Part shown: piece by piece, positions 1-8,526 of the stretch
How positions within the stretch are numbered: position 1 is the first letter of the stretch
Layout: the number at the start of each line of letters is the position of its first letter
Assembly: GCF_001267925.1 (NCBI RefSeq)
Contig: NZ_CP011409.1
Location: 2,294,001-2,358,000 of the forward strand
DNA length: 64,000 bases
Reading direction: 5' to 3'
Origin: Herbaspirillum hiltneri N3
GTDB taxonomy: Bacteria; Pseudomonadota; Gammaproteobacteria; Burkholderiales; Burkholderiaceae_D
Made by a program: the position numbers and the translations under genes
The notes under the pieces: model-generated
Database searches by the model: none
Told to the model about the DNA's origin: nothing
Seen by the model: only the letters and a program-made list of their open reading frames with translations

Positions 1-1648
1 CCGCCAAACGCGAACGTTCTCCGCGCGCCAGCGTGACGTGACCGCTGTGCGACCAACCTTTGAAGCGATCGACCACGTAAGTCAGGCCGCTCGAACCTTC
101 CGTCAGGTATGGCGTGTCGATCTGCGCGATATTGCCGAGGCAGACGATCTTGGTGCCGGGACCTGCGCGCGTCACCAGGGTTTTCATCTGTTTCGGCGTC
201 AGGTTCTGCGCTTCGTCGATGATCAGGAATTTGTTGACGAAGGTGCGACCGCGCATGAAGTTCAGCGACTTGATCTTGATGCGCGAGCGGATCAGGTCTT
301 GCGTTGCCGCGCGACCCCATTCGCCGGCGTCGCCGTCGGACTTGTTCAGCACTTCCAGGTTGTCGTCGAAGGCGCCCATCCACGGCCCCATCTTTTCTTC
401 CTCGGTACCGGGCAGGAAACCGATATCTTCGCCCACCGGTACGGTGACGCGGGTGACGATGATTTCATTGTAGTTCTTGGTTTCCAGCACTTGCGCCAGG
501 CCGGCAGCCAACGCCAGCAGGGTCTTGCCGGTGCCGGCCTGGCCCAGCAGCGTGACGAAGTCGCACTCCGGATTCATCAGCAGGTTCAGGGCGAAGTTCT
601 GCTCGCGGTTGCGCGCCGTAATGCCCCATACGCTGTTCTTGGTGTGGCCGTAGTCGCGCAAGGTCTGCAGGACCGCGGTCTTGCCGTTGATTTGCGTGAC
701 CTGGCCGTAGAAGGCCGGCTCGCCGTTCTTCGGTTCGATGAAGACGAACTGGTTCATCAGCATGGAAGGCACGTGAGGACCGGTCACACGATAGTAGGTG
801 TAACTGGTGCCATGCTTGTTTTCCTGCCACGATTCCATGCCCTTGCCATGCTTGGTCCAGAAATCGTCCGGCAACTGCTGGATGCCCGAATACAGCAGGT
901 CGGTATCTTCCAGCACGTGGTCGTTGAAGTAATCTTCCGCCGGCAAACCGATGGCGCGCGCCTTGATGCGCATGTTGATGTCCTTCGACACCAGCACGAC
1001 CGGGCGGTCCGGATATTGCTGATCGAGTGCGCGCACCACGCCGAGAATCTGGTTGTCGGCTTTGCCTTCCGGCAGGCCGTCGGGCAGCTTGGCGTTCTGC
1101 AGCTTGGTCTGGAAGAACAGGCGGCCCTTGGCGTCCTTGTTGCCCAGCTTGGACAGCGGGATGCCGAGGTCGATGGCATCTTCGGCGATGTCGCTGACCA
1201 GCGCATCGAGCGAGCGCGAAATCTGGCGTGCATTGCGGGCGACTTCCGACATGCCCTTTTTATGGTTGTCGAGTTCTTCCAGCGTGATCATCGGCAGATA
1301 GATGTCATGCTCCTCGAAGCGGAACAGCGAGGTCGGATCATGCATCAGCACATTGGTGTCGAGTACGAACAGCTTCGACACGCCGAGCTTGTCGGCAATG
1401 CGGCTGGTGGTCGACTTGGCGCGCGATTCCAGCACTTTCGGTGTGGCCGCGCGCGGTTTTTCGACTGGGCTCTTGCCGGTGATTCTGGCTTGCGGCTGCG
1501 GCGTCGCCTTGGCGGCCGGAGCAGCGATCGGTGCAGCAGGTTCTACCAATGCGATATGGGGTTTGACGGTTTTACCGCGTTCGGCCTTCGGATAATCTTT
1601 GGGTGCCAATAAGGCAGCTGGTTTACTCGGCAGTTTGGGCAGGGGCAT
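1..1648 (-). CDS. PhoH family protein with N-terminal PIN domain (3' end outside window)
   Basis: The gene runs leftward off the window; the last in-window residues match the usual C-terminal LARGERSRLA of this family, so only a few codons are missing. The start is the ATG at 1648, preceded by GAGG at 5 nt spacing. About 549 codons are present. After a Pro/Ala-rich N-terminus, a PIN nuclease-like domain begins near residue 90 (LFVLDTNVLMHDP). A PhoH P-loop ATPase domain follows, with a Walker A motif GQAGTGKT near residue 370 and a Walker B-like FLIIDEAQN further on. PIN-PhoH fusions are predicted RNA-metabolism ATPases/nucleases; the precise substrate is unknown. A terminator separates it from the upstream peroxiredoxin gene, so it is probably transcribed separately. 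Confidence 0.93.
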   Translation of the reverse strand, partial: MPLPKLPSKPAALLAPKDYPKAERGKTVKPHIALVEPAAPIAAPAAKATPQPQARITGKSPVEKPRAATPKVLESRAKSTTSRIADKLGVSKLFVLDTNVLMHDPTSLFRFEEHDIYLPMITLEELDNHKKGMSEVARNARQISRSLDALVSDIAEDAIDLGIPLSKLGNKDAKGRLFFQTKLQNAKLPDGLPEGKADNQILGVVRALDQQYPDRPVVLVSKDINMRIKARAIGLPAEDYFNDHVLEDTDLLYSGIQQLPDDFWTKHGKGMESWQENKHGTSYTYYRVTGPHVPSMLMNQFVFIEPKNGEPAFYGQVTQINGKTAVLQTLRDYGHTKNSVWGITARNREQNFALNLLMNPECDFVTLLGQAGTGKTLLALAAGLAQVLETKNYNEIIVTRVTVPVGEDIGFLPGTEEEKMGPWMGAFDDNLEVLNKSDGDAGEWGRAATQDLIRSRIKIKSLNFMRGRTFVNKFLIIDEAQNLTPKQMKTLVTRAGPGTKIVCLGNIAQIDTPYLTEGSSGLTYVVDRFKGWSHSGHVTLARGERSRLA

Positions 1649-1910
1649 CAGAACCTCGGTAGTGAAGGGAAGAAAAATGCCGCTTTGTCAGAGCGTACAG
1701 GTACTGCTGGAGGTGCAACAACGAACGACTGCCGCTAATAAAACCCTTCTTGGTACAGGCATGCGCCGCCGACGGACGCAGGAAAAGAGGAAGGAGGGCT
1801 TGATTAGTGGAAGAGGTGACGGCTGCGGACAAGGCAATGCCGCGCGTACCGCCGGTACAGGCGCGGCGTGTTGCCGGCGTTTTATCCACAGTGCAAATTT
1901 GCAAAGTAAA

Positions 1911-1953
1911 AAAGCCGTTTTGGCAGGTTCGGGACCTGATCCAAAAACGGCTT
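1911..1953 (-). terminator. Rho-independent terminator downstream of the peroxiredoxin gene
   Basis: On the minus strand a long stem (AAGCCGTTTTTGG pairing with CCAAAACGGCTT) encloses a second perfect stem (CAGGT/ACCTG) and is followed by a run of six T. It lies between the peroxiredoxin stop at 2092 and the phoH-like start at 1648. The rest of the 440-bp gap shows no convincing gene. Confidence 0.75.
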
Positions 1954-2091
1954 CCAAAAAACGGTTTTCTATTTGAATTCAAAGGCTTATCTAAATTGAC
2001 CGCATCTTTCGGCTGGCGGCTGCAACATGACTCTTGAGATCGATCCTGCTGCCGCTCGGGGAAACGTCTGTCATCGTCGAACGAACGTTTC

Positions 2092-2571
2092 TTAAGCAAT
2101 TGTCTTCACAAAACTGAGCACCTCGTCGACATGCGATGGCACTTTTACTCCACGCCATTCTTTCACCAATGTGCCCGATCCGTCAATCACAAACGTGCTG
2201 CGCTCGACGCCGCGGACTTTCTTGCCATACATGTTCTTCATTTTCATGACGTCGAACATGATGCACAGCGTTTCGTCCGGATCGGAAATCAGTTCAAAGG
2301 GCATGTCCAGCTTGGCCTTGAAACCTTCATGCGACTTCAGGCTGTCGCGGCTGATGCCGAAGATTTCAGTATTGCACTTCTGGAATTCCGGATAGCTTTC
2401 GCGAAACTGGATGCCTTCGGTCGTGCAGCCCGGCGTATTGTCTTTTGGATAAAAGTACAGCACCAGGTTTTTGCCTTTGCAATCCGACAGCGTGAAGGTT
2501 TTGCCGCTGGTCATCGCAGCGGAAAATTCCGGTACGGCCTTGTTCAGTATGGATGGTGTGTCGTCAGTCAA
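2092..2571 (-). CDS. bcp: BCP/PrxQ-type thiol peroxidase
   Basis: This 159-residue protein has the AhpC/TSA thioredoxin fold of bacterioferritin comigratory protein and would reduce peroxides in the cytoplasm using thioredoxin or a similar donor. The peroxidatic cysteine is Cys49 in the motif PKDNTPGCTTE. In many BCP proteins a resolving cysteine lies five residues later; here position 54 is Ile, so the protein is either 1-Cys or uses another cysteine (Cys31 or Cys66). It starts 88 bp after the arnD stop on the same strand, so co-transcription with arnD is possible, and it is followed by a clear terminator. Confidence 0.93.
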   Translation of the reverse strand: MTDDTPSILNKAVPEFSAAMTSGKTFTLSDCKGKNLVLYFYPKDNTPGCTTEGIQFRESYPEFQKCNTEIFGISRDSLKSHEGFKAKLDMPFELISDPDETLCIMFDVMKMKNMYGKKVRGVERSTFVIDGSGTLVKEWRGVKVPSHVDEVLSFVKTIA

Positions 2572-2658
2572 AATAGCGTCCCGAGGTGAGTGTTGGTGTT
2601 GTGTCGTCGAGAATTCTGCAATGTCGCGCGTGTACTTTGCACACGTTGCGTGCGTTGC

Positions 2659-3627
2659 TTATGCCGCCTGCAAGATCATGTCGCCGGAACGTCCCGGCAA
2701 CTCACCCCATACGATGGGAAGAATCGGCAGGACATCGTCCTTCACGCCCTGGTAGTACTCGCCCATCGACACAAGATCGTAGCCCTGGGCGCGCCAGCCA
2801 AGCAGCAATTGTTCGAAGATGGGGGCGAGTTTCTGCCCTTCAAGTTCGGCATGCAAGGTAAAGACATGGTCGCGGCGCTGTTCTGTCAATCGCAACAGCA
2901 TAGCGGCGACATTTGACGCGTCCATGACAACGCCGTTGATGGTGCGGCCGAGCAGCTCGTCCAGCGTCGGCAGCGTGGTCGGCAACTGCACGCACGACAA
3001 GGTTTTGCCGCCGGACGAGAGGCGATGCGGGCCGGCAGCGAAATCCAGCAGCGAACCGTCTTCGTTGAGAACCGCGCGGCCATCCGAGGAATACGCGATG
3101 CCGAACTCGTCGAGCTGGGCAAAAGCATAATCGTTCATCTGCCAGCCGGCGGCGCCGTGCGTCACCGGGGTATGGCCGAAAATGTCGTGGAAACGCGCAT
3201 AGGAGCGTTGCATGGTCTCGCGCGTCCACGCGGCATCGCGCGTGCGCACGTGGTCCTGCCAAACGCGGTGATCCCAGGTGTGAATGCCGCATTCGAAGCC
3301 GGCGTCGCGCACTGCGCGCATGTACTTTGCACAGGTCTTGCCGATGTCCGGCGCCGGCAGCAGCGTGCCGTACATCAGCGTCTTGATGCCGTAATGCTCG
3401 ACCACCGACGTGCGCGACACTTTGCTGAAGAAGCCGGGACGGAATACCTGCTTGAGCGCCCAGCCGGTGTGATCGGGACCGAGCGAAAACAGGAAGGTCG
3501 CATTGGCGTCATGACGCAGCAGTTGCTGGACCAGATTGGGAACGCCTTCGCGGGTGCCGCGATAGGTGTCGGCGTCAATTTTGAGAGTAATCTGAGGCAA
3601 GGTTGCTTGCTTTCTTGAGGGGAGCAC
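2659..3627 (-). CDS. arnD: Polysaccharide deacetylase-family Ara4FN-phosphoundecaprenol deformylase
   Basis: ArnD removes the formyl group from 4-deoxy-4-formamido-L-arabinose on undecaprenyl phosphate before the sugar is moved to lipid A. The family signatures are present: the N-terminal LKIDADTYRGTREGVPNL (Asp18 and Asp20 region) and HTWDHRVWQ at residues 116-124, the metal-binding His pair of NodB-type deacetylases. The start is uncertain. The GTG at 3627 gives 322 residues, but a TTG at 3600 preceded by AAGAAAG would begin directly before the conserved KIDADT segment, as in enteric ArnD. A terminator separates it from the other arn genes, which suggests its own promoter in the 240-bp gap. 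Confidence 0.92.
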   Translation of the reverse strand: MLPSRKQATLPQITLKIDADTYRGTREGVPNLVQQLLRHDANATFLFSLGPDHTGWALKQVFRPGFFSKVSRTSVVEHYGIKTLMYGTLLPAPDIGKTCAKYMRAVRDAGFECGIHTWDHRVWQDHVRTRDAAWTRETMQRSYARFHDIFGHTPVTHGAAGWQMNDYAFAQLDEFGIAYSSDGRAVLNEDGSLLDFAAGPHRLSSGGKTLSCVQLPTTLPTLDELLGRTINGVVMDASNVAAMLLRLTEQRRDHVFTLHAELEGQKLAPIFEQLLLGWRAQGYDLVSMGEYYQGVKDDVLPILPIVWGELPGRSGDMILQAA

Positions 3628-3811
3628 GGCGGCGTCGGCGGCGATGTTCTGGTCATGACGACAGCGTGCGCGGATCCGGTTGCCTGATGATCAAATTGTG
3701 GCACGAAAGGCGCGGCGAATAAACCCATTTTGAGGATTCATTCGTATTTTCCTGCTTGTTCCGGTGTCCAGGCCTGCATGCCGCACGGCTGTTCAAGCAC
3801 GAAAACAAGCA

Positions 3812-3842
3812 CGAAAAAAAATCCGCCCGGAGAGGGCGGATT
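3812..3842 (-). terminator. Rho-independent terminator at the end of the main arn operon
   Basis: Reading leftward, AATCCGCCC pairs perfectly with GGGCGGATT around a 5-nt loop (stem 3820-3842) and is followed by eight T. It lies 23 bp after the stop of the UDP-glucuronate decarboxylase gene and before arnD, so arnD is probably expressed separately or by read-through. Confidence 0.85.
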
Positions 3843-3864
3843 CGCTTGTCCGTTCCGACGAGGT

Positions 3865-4920
3865 TCAGTCGACCAGAGCGCGGGCTTCTGCAACCTGGCC
3901 ACGATACGCGTCAAAAATATTGCGCAGTGTGTCGGCCATGGTGAAGGTCGGCTTCCAGTTCAGTTCTTCACAGGTGTTGGTGATCTTCGGCACGCGGTTC
4001 TGCACGTCCTGGTAACCCTTGCCGTAGTAGGCTGCGGATGTGGTCTCCACCAGTTTGACCTGCTTGGCCGAATCGGCGTATTCCGGATACTCGGCGGCCA
4101 GCTTCAACATCATGTCGGCCAGATCCTTGATCGAGTAGTTGTTGGTCGGGTTGCCGATGTTGTAGATCTTGCCGGTGGCGATACCGCCTTCATTGGCGAT
4201 GATTTTCATCAGCGCATCGATGCCGTCGTCGATATAGGTGAAGGCGCGCTTTTGCTGGCCGCCGTCGACCAGCGAGATGTTCTCGCCGCGCACGATATGA
4301 CCGAAGAACTGGGTCACGACGCGCGAGCTGCCTTCCTTCGGCGTATGGATCGAATCCAGGCCGGCGCCGATCCAGTTGAACGGGCGGAACAGCGTGAAGT
4401 TCAGGTTGTCTTCCATGCCGTAGCCCCAGATCACGCGATCCATCAATTGCTTGGAGCAGGAGTAAATCCAGCGCGGCTTGTTGATCGGGCCGCAGATCAG
4501 TTCCGATTCTTCAGGATCGAATTCGTCGTCATGGCACATGCCATAGACTTCCGAGGTCGACGGGAACACCAGATGCTTGCCGTACTTGGCCGCTGCACGC
4601 ACGATTGGCAGATTGGCTTCGAAGTCCAGTTCAAACACGCGCAGCGGCTTGTTGACGTAAGTCGACGGTGTCGCGATGGCGACCAGCGGCAGGATCACGT
4701 CGCATTTCTTGACGTGGTACTCGACCCATTCCTTGTTGATCGTGATGTCGCCTTCGAAGAAGTGCATGCGCGACTTGTATTCCTCGTTGTCCAGGATGTC
4801 GGTGATGCGATCGGTCATCATGTCCATGCCGTAGACGTGCCAGTCCGTGGTTTCCAGGATGCGCTTGGACAAGTGATGGCCGATGAAGCCGTTGACGCCG
4901 AGAATGAGGACTTTTTTCAT
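3865..4920 (-). CDS. arnA: UDP-glucuronic acid oxidative decarboxylase (stand-alone ArnA dehydrogenase half)
   Basis: A 351-residue extended short-chain dehydrogenase equivalent to the C-terminal half of enteric ArnA. It would oxidise and decarboxylate UDP-glucuronate to UDP-4-keto-pentose with NAD. Visible motifs are the nucleotide-binding GVNGFIG (8-14), STSEVYG (121-127, containing the Ser/Glu pair that matches ArnA Ser433/Glu434) and YSCSK (153-157). In enterobacteria this domain is fused to the formyltransferase; here it starts 15 bp after the formyltransferase stop as a separate gene. It ends the operon at a strong terminator. Confidence 0.94.
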   Translation of the reverse strand: MKKVLILGVNGFIGHHLSKRILETTDWHVYGMDMMTDRITDILDNEEYKSRMHFFEGDITINKEWVEYHVKKCDVILPLVAIATPSTYVNKPLRVFELDFEANLPIVRAAAKYGKHLVFPSTSEVYGMCHDDEFDPEESELICGPINKPRWIYSCSKQLMDRVIWGYGMEDNLNFTLFRPFNWIGAGLDSIHTPKEGSSRVVTQFFGHIVRGENISLVDGGQQKRAFTYIDDGIDALMKIIANEGGIATGKIYNIGNPTNNYSIKDLADMMLKLAAEYPEYADSAKQVKLVETTSAAYYGKGYQDVQNRVPKITNTCEELNWKPTFTMADTLRNIFDAYRGQVAEARALVD

Positions 4921-4934
4921 AATATGTGGACGGC

Positions 4935-5852
4935 TTAGACAGCCATGTATTTCAGATAATTGTTAAGAGAGGCGTCCTGATCGTTGATCTGGATGCCCAG
5001 GATTTGCAGATAGTTGCCGTCGCCGCAACGCGCGTAGAGACGGCCGCCTTCAAAGAACTTGTCTTGAGCGCCGTGCGACCTCTCAAGCGTGGGGCGGGCC
5101 GACGCCGGCACCAATCGCGTTCTCACCAGCGTGATTTTATCACCTGCGATTTCCTCGAAGGCGCCGGGATAGGGCGGCGCGACGGTCCGGACCAGATTAT
5201 GCACGTGCTGGGCCGGTTTTTTCCAGTCGATACGACCGTCTTCCGGCTTGCGGCCGCCGAAATAGCTACCCTTGGACAGGTCGTTGGGCAGCTTGGGCGT
5301 GCGTCCGGCCAGTATCAGCGGCAGCACGCGCCACAGAGTTTGCTCGGCGGCAACCACCACCTTGCCGAACACTTCGAAGGCGGTGTCGTCCGGCAGGATC
5401 GGCACCGCCGTCTGCGCGACGATGGCGCCGGCATCCGGCTTGGCGGCCATTTCATGCAGGGTGGCGCCGGTTTCGGTCTCGCCGTGCAACACAGCCCAGT
5501 TGATCGGCACGCGGCCGCGGTACTTCGGCAGCAGCGAGCCGTGCATGTTGTAGGCGCCATGCTTGGCCAGGGCCAGCAGGTTCACCGGCAGCATGTGGCG
5601 GTAATAGAAACTGAAGATGAAATCCGGCTGCGCGGCCTGCACTTGCGTGAACAATTGCGGCGACTTCGGATCTTCCGGCGTGATGTACGGAATGCCGTAT
5701 TCACGGCAAACGCCGGCGACCGAATTGAACCAGATGTTCTCGGTCGCGCTGTCTTCGTGCGTCACCACCAGCGCCACGCGCACGCCGCGCGCAAGCAGCA
5801 CCTTCAGGCAGCGCACGCCGACATCGTGATAGGCAAAGACGACCGCGTTCAT
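4935..5852 (-). CDS. arnA: UDP-Ara4N formyltransferase (stand-alone ArnA formyltransferase half)
   Basis: This 305-residue protein corresponds to the N-terminal half of ArnA and would transfer a formyl group from 10-formyltetrahydrofolate to UDP-4-amino-4-deoxy-L-arabinose. The catalytic triad is at exactly the enteric positions: Asn102 and His104 in YNMHGSLLPKYRG, and Asp140 in AAKPDAG. A second formyltransferase C-terminal domain follows from about residue 200. Its ATG overlaps the arnC stop by 4 bp (ATGA), indicating translational coupling. Both ArnA activities are therefore present in the operon as neighbouring single-domain genes. Confidence 0.94.
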   Translation of the reverse strand: MNAVVFAYHDVGVRCLKVLLARGVRVALVVTHEDSATENIWFNSVAGVCREYGIPYITPEDPKSPQLFTQVQAAQPDFIFSFYYRHMLPVNLLALAKHGAYNMHGSLLPKYRGRVPINWAVLHGETETGATLHEMAAKPDAGAIVAQTAVPILPDDTAFEVFGKVVVAAEQTLWRVLPLILAGRTPKLPNDLSKGSYFGGRKPEDGRIDWKKPAQHVHNLVRTVAPPYPGAFEEIAGDKITLVRTRLVPASARPTLERSHGAQDKFFEGGRLYARCGDGNYLQILGIQINDQDASLNNYLKYMAV

Positions 5853-6808
5853 GAGCTTTGCTTGTCCTGCTCGTAAGACTGTTCCAGCACCGTCAGGACC
5901 ACATAGCGCGGACGTGCGCGCACCTGCAGATAGATGCGGCCGATGTATTCGCCCAGCAGGCCGATGCCGAACAGGATGACGCCGATCAGGAAGAAGGTGA
6001 TCGCGAACAGCGTGAACACGCCTTGCACTTCGGCGCCGAGGATGAAGCGGCGGATCACCATCAGGATGAACAGTGCCGCCGAAGCGAACGACAAGCCGAT
6101 GCCGAGCAGCGAAAAGAATTGCAGCGGCACCAGCGAGAAGCCGGTGACCAGGTCGAAGTTCAGGCGGATCAGGCTGTACAGCGAATACTTCGATTCGCCG
6201 GCTGCGCGTTCTTCATGCTCGACGATGATTTCCGCCGGTTTGCGCGCAAAGGTGTAGGCCAGCGCCGGCACGAAAGTATTGACCTCGCGGCACTGGTTGA
6301 TCAGGTCGATGACGTTGCGGCCGTAGGCGCGCAGCATGTTGCCCTGGTCGGTCATCTTGATATGGGTGATCTTTTCACGCAGGCGGTTCATTGCCTTGGA
6401 CGCCCAGGTGCGCCATGCCGAATCCTGGCGCTGGCGGCGGATCGAGCCGACGTAGTCATAGCCTTCGCGGATCTTGGCCACCAGGTTGCCGATTTCTTCC
6501 GGCGGATTTTGCAGGTCGGCATCGAGCGTGATGACGATGTCGCCGCGCGTTGCCTCGAATCCTGCCAGGATCGCCATGTGCTGGCCGTAGTTGCCGTTGA
6601 AGAGCACCACGCGGGTGACGTCCGGGCGCAGCCGATACTGGTCGGCCAGGATGGCGGCCGACTTGTCGCGGCTGCCGTCGTTGACGTAAATGATTTCGTA
6701 GGACGCGCCGAGAGCGTCCAGCGCCGGATAAAGGCGGTCGAACAGCTTGGCGAGGCCGGATTCCTCGTTATAGACGGGAATGACGACGGAAATTTCTGGT
6801 TTCATCAA
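5849..6808 (-). CDS. arnC: Undecaprenyl-phosphate Ara4FN transferase (GT2)
   Basis: A 319-residue family 2 glycosyltransferase that would attach Ara4-formyl-N to undecaprenyl phosphate at the inner face of the cytoplasmic membrane. The N-terminal catalytic domain shows SVVIPVYNEE (7-16), YVNDGSRD and the metal-binding DAD at 96-98. Two hydrophobic helices near residues 225-255 and 262-290 anchor the C-terminus. The stop overlaps the start of the formyltransferase gene by 4 bp. Dolichol-phosphate mannose synthase-like enzymes look similar, but the arn neighbours make the ArnC role very likely. Confidence 0.93.
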   Translation of the reverse strand: MMKPEISVVIPVYNEESGLAKLFDRLYPALDALGASYEIIYVNDGSRDKSAAILADQYRLRPDVTRVVLFNGNYGQHMAILAGFEATRGDIVITLDADLQNPPEEIGNLVAKIREGYDYVGSIRRQRQDSAWRTWASKAMNRLREKITHIKMTDQGNMLRAYGRNVIDLINQCREVNTFVPALAYTFARKPAEIIVEHEERAAGESKYSLYSLIRLNFDLVTGFSLVPLQFFSLLGIGLSFASAALFILMVIRRFILGAEVQGVFTLFAITFFLIGVILFGIGLLGEYIGRIYLQVRARPRYVVLTVLEQSYEQDKQSS

Positions 6809-6948
6809 AGCCTGGAAGGAAAAATTGCTGTACTGAAAGCGTTACTGTAAACCATGCAATGCAAGCCGCATACCATGCGCCGGCCGGCAGCCGATACGAG
6901 CAATCAGCGCGCCGGAGTTGCTTTGCGGACATGCAATTGCGGGTCAAC

Positions 6949-8070
6949 TCAGGCGAGCACGGATTTTACCGCGCCGACTGCGCGTTCGACATCTTCTTTA
7001 CTCATTGCAGTAAACATCGGCAGCGACACGATCAGGCGGCCGACGCGCTCGGCGATCGGGAACATGCCTTCGCGGAAGCCGCGGTCGCGGTACAGCTTGA
7101 GCAGGTGGATCGGCGGGTAGTGGTAACCGATGCCGATCTGGCGCTCCATCATCTTTTCCATGAAGGCGGCGCGCGTGATGCGTTCCGGCAAGACCAGCTG
7201 GAACATGTGCCAGTTGGAGTTCTCGAAGTCGGCAACAGGCAGCTGGGCGCCGCTTTGAGCCTCGAAGTCGGCGCCGAACAGGTCAAAGTAGTGTTTGGCC
7301 AGTCCGCGGCGCTTGTCGGTGATCGCGTCAATATGGGCAAATTGCCCCAGGCCGATTGCAGCCGCGATGTCGGTCATGTTGAACTTGCCGCCCAGCACGT
7401 CGACTTCCAGGCCGTCGAAGCCGCTGCGGGTGACGCCTTGCAGGCGGTATTTTTCCGCCAGGCGCGCCTCATCGGGATTATTGACAACCAGGCAACCGCC
7501 CTCGGAGCTGGTGACGTTCTTGTTGGCCTGGAAACTGAACGAGACGAAGTCTCCGAACGCGCCGATGCGCTTGCCTTTCCAGGTCGAGCCGAGCGCCTGG
7601 GCTGCATCTTCGATCACGCGCAGGTTATGCTTTTTGGCGATCGCATACAGGCGGTCCATGTCCACCGGCAGGCCAGCCAGGTAAACCGGAATCACGGCCT
7701 TGGTGCGGGGCGTGATGGCGGCTTCCAGCTTGTCCAGGTCGATGTTGCGGGTGACCGGATCGATGTCGGCGAACACTGGCGTGGCGCCGGTTTCGATGAT
7801 CACGTTGGCGGTAGCGACCCAGGAAATCGGCGTCGTGATGACTTCGTCGCCGGCGCCGATACCGGCAATGCGCAGCGCGATTTCCATGGTGCAGGTGCCG
7901 GAGTTGAAAGTGCGCACGATGCGGCCGTCAAAATAGTCGGACAAAGCCTTCTCAAATGCCTGCACCTTGGGGCCGCTGGTGATCCAGCCGGAACGCAGCA
8001 CGTCGGCGACGGCGGCGATGGTGGGTTCGTCGATGGTCGGCTTGGAAAATGGCAGGAATGGCTGAGTCAT
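6949..8070 (-). CDS. arnB: UDP-4-keto-pentose aminotransferase (DegT/DnrJ family)
   Basis: A PLP-dependent sugar aminotransferase of about 373 residues that converts UDP-4-keto-arabinose to UDP-Ara4N with glutamate. The PLP lysine is the one in FSFQANKNVTSSEGG (Lys184 counting from the chosen start), and VIEDAAQALGS carries the cofactor-binding Asp. I chose the ATG at 8070 because the following residues, MTQPFLPFSKP, align with the N-terminus of enteric ArnB; an in-frame ATG at 8124 would add 18 residues. It sits between arnE and arnC, with a 140-bp gap on the arnC side that holds no recognisable gene. Confidence 0.94.
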   Translation of the reverse strand: MTQPFLPFSKPTIDEPTIAAVADVLRSGWITSGPKVQAFEKALSDYFDGRIVRTFNSGTCTMEIALRIAGIGAGDEVITTPISWVATANVIIETGATPVFADIDPVTRNIDLDKLEAAITPRTKAVIPVYLAGLPVDMDRLYAIAKKHNLRVIEDAAQALGSTWKGKRIGAFGDFVSFSFQANKNVTSSEGGCLVVNNPDEARLAEKYRLQGVTRSGFDGLEVDVLGGKFNMTDIAAAIGLGQFAHIDAITDKRRGLAKHYFDLFGADFEAQSGAQLPVADFENSNWHMFQLVLPERITRAAFMEKMMERQIGIGYHYPPIHLLKLYRDRGFREGMFPIAERVGRLIVSLPMFTAMSKEDVERAVGAVKSVLA

Positions 8071-8154
8071 GGATTGTTCGCAATAATCTGGAGTGGTGAA
8101 TTCGGCCTGCAGCGTCGCGATCATGTCGCTTTTGCGCAGGCCGCATATTGTAAA

Positions 8155-8526
8155 TCAGCTTCTTGTCAACAGAATAACGCCGACGATGATTACGCCGATG
8201 GCCAGCAGGCGCTGCGCCGACACCACTTCGCCGAGGAAATACCAGGCCCCGACGGCGTTGATGATGTAGCCCAGCGACAGCAGCGGATAAGCGATCGTCA
8301 CGTCCACGCGGGACAGTCCGATGATCCACACGCCGACCGAAATGACGTAGCAGGTCAGGCCGCCGATAATCGGCAATTGCGTGGCCAGCTTGATGCCGGT
8401 GGAGAACCAGTTCTCTGCCGTCAGGTGGATCGCGCCGACGGCATTGGTGCCGGCCTTGAGCAGCAGCTGGGCGACGGCGTTGAGGCAGATGCCGACGAAG
8501 ATGAAGCCGAAGGTGGTGAGGTTCAT
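8155..8526 (-). CDS. arnE: Small EamA/EmrE-type transporter, ArnE-like Ara4N-lipid flippase subunit
   Basis: A 123-residue protein with four hydrophobic helices and the EmrE-like fold, containing VDVTIAYPLLSLGYIINAVG typical of ArnE/ArnF. It would help move Ara4N-phosphoundecaprenol to the periplasmic side. The ATG at 8526 overlaps the arnT stop by 4 bp. Enteric bacteria use two paralogous subunits, ArnE and ArnF; only one is present here, so it may act as a homodimer or pair with a protein encoded elsewhere. Confidence 0.88.
   Translation of the reverse strand: MNLTTFGFIFVGICLNAVAQLLLKAGTNAVGAIHLTAENWFSTGIKLATQLPIIGGLTCYVISVGVWIIGLSRVDVTIAYPLLSLGYIINAVGAWYFLGEVVSAQRLLAIGVIIVGVILLTRS

Noticed and set aside
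38..1612. Long plus-strand open frame opposite the PhoH-like gene
   Set aside because: Antisense shadow of a conserved gene in GC-rich DNA; composition (Arg/Gln/His-rich) is not protein-like. The same applies to similar frames opposite arnC, arnT, mfd, cheA, rimO and others.
1649..2091. Small gene between the PhoH-like gene and the peroxiredoxin gene
   Set aside because: Short frames on both strands overlap the terminator, have no family resemblance and no ribosome site.
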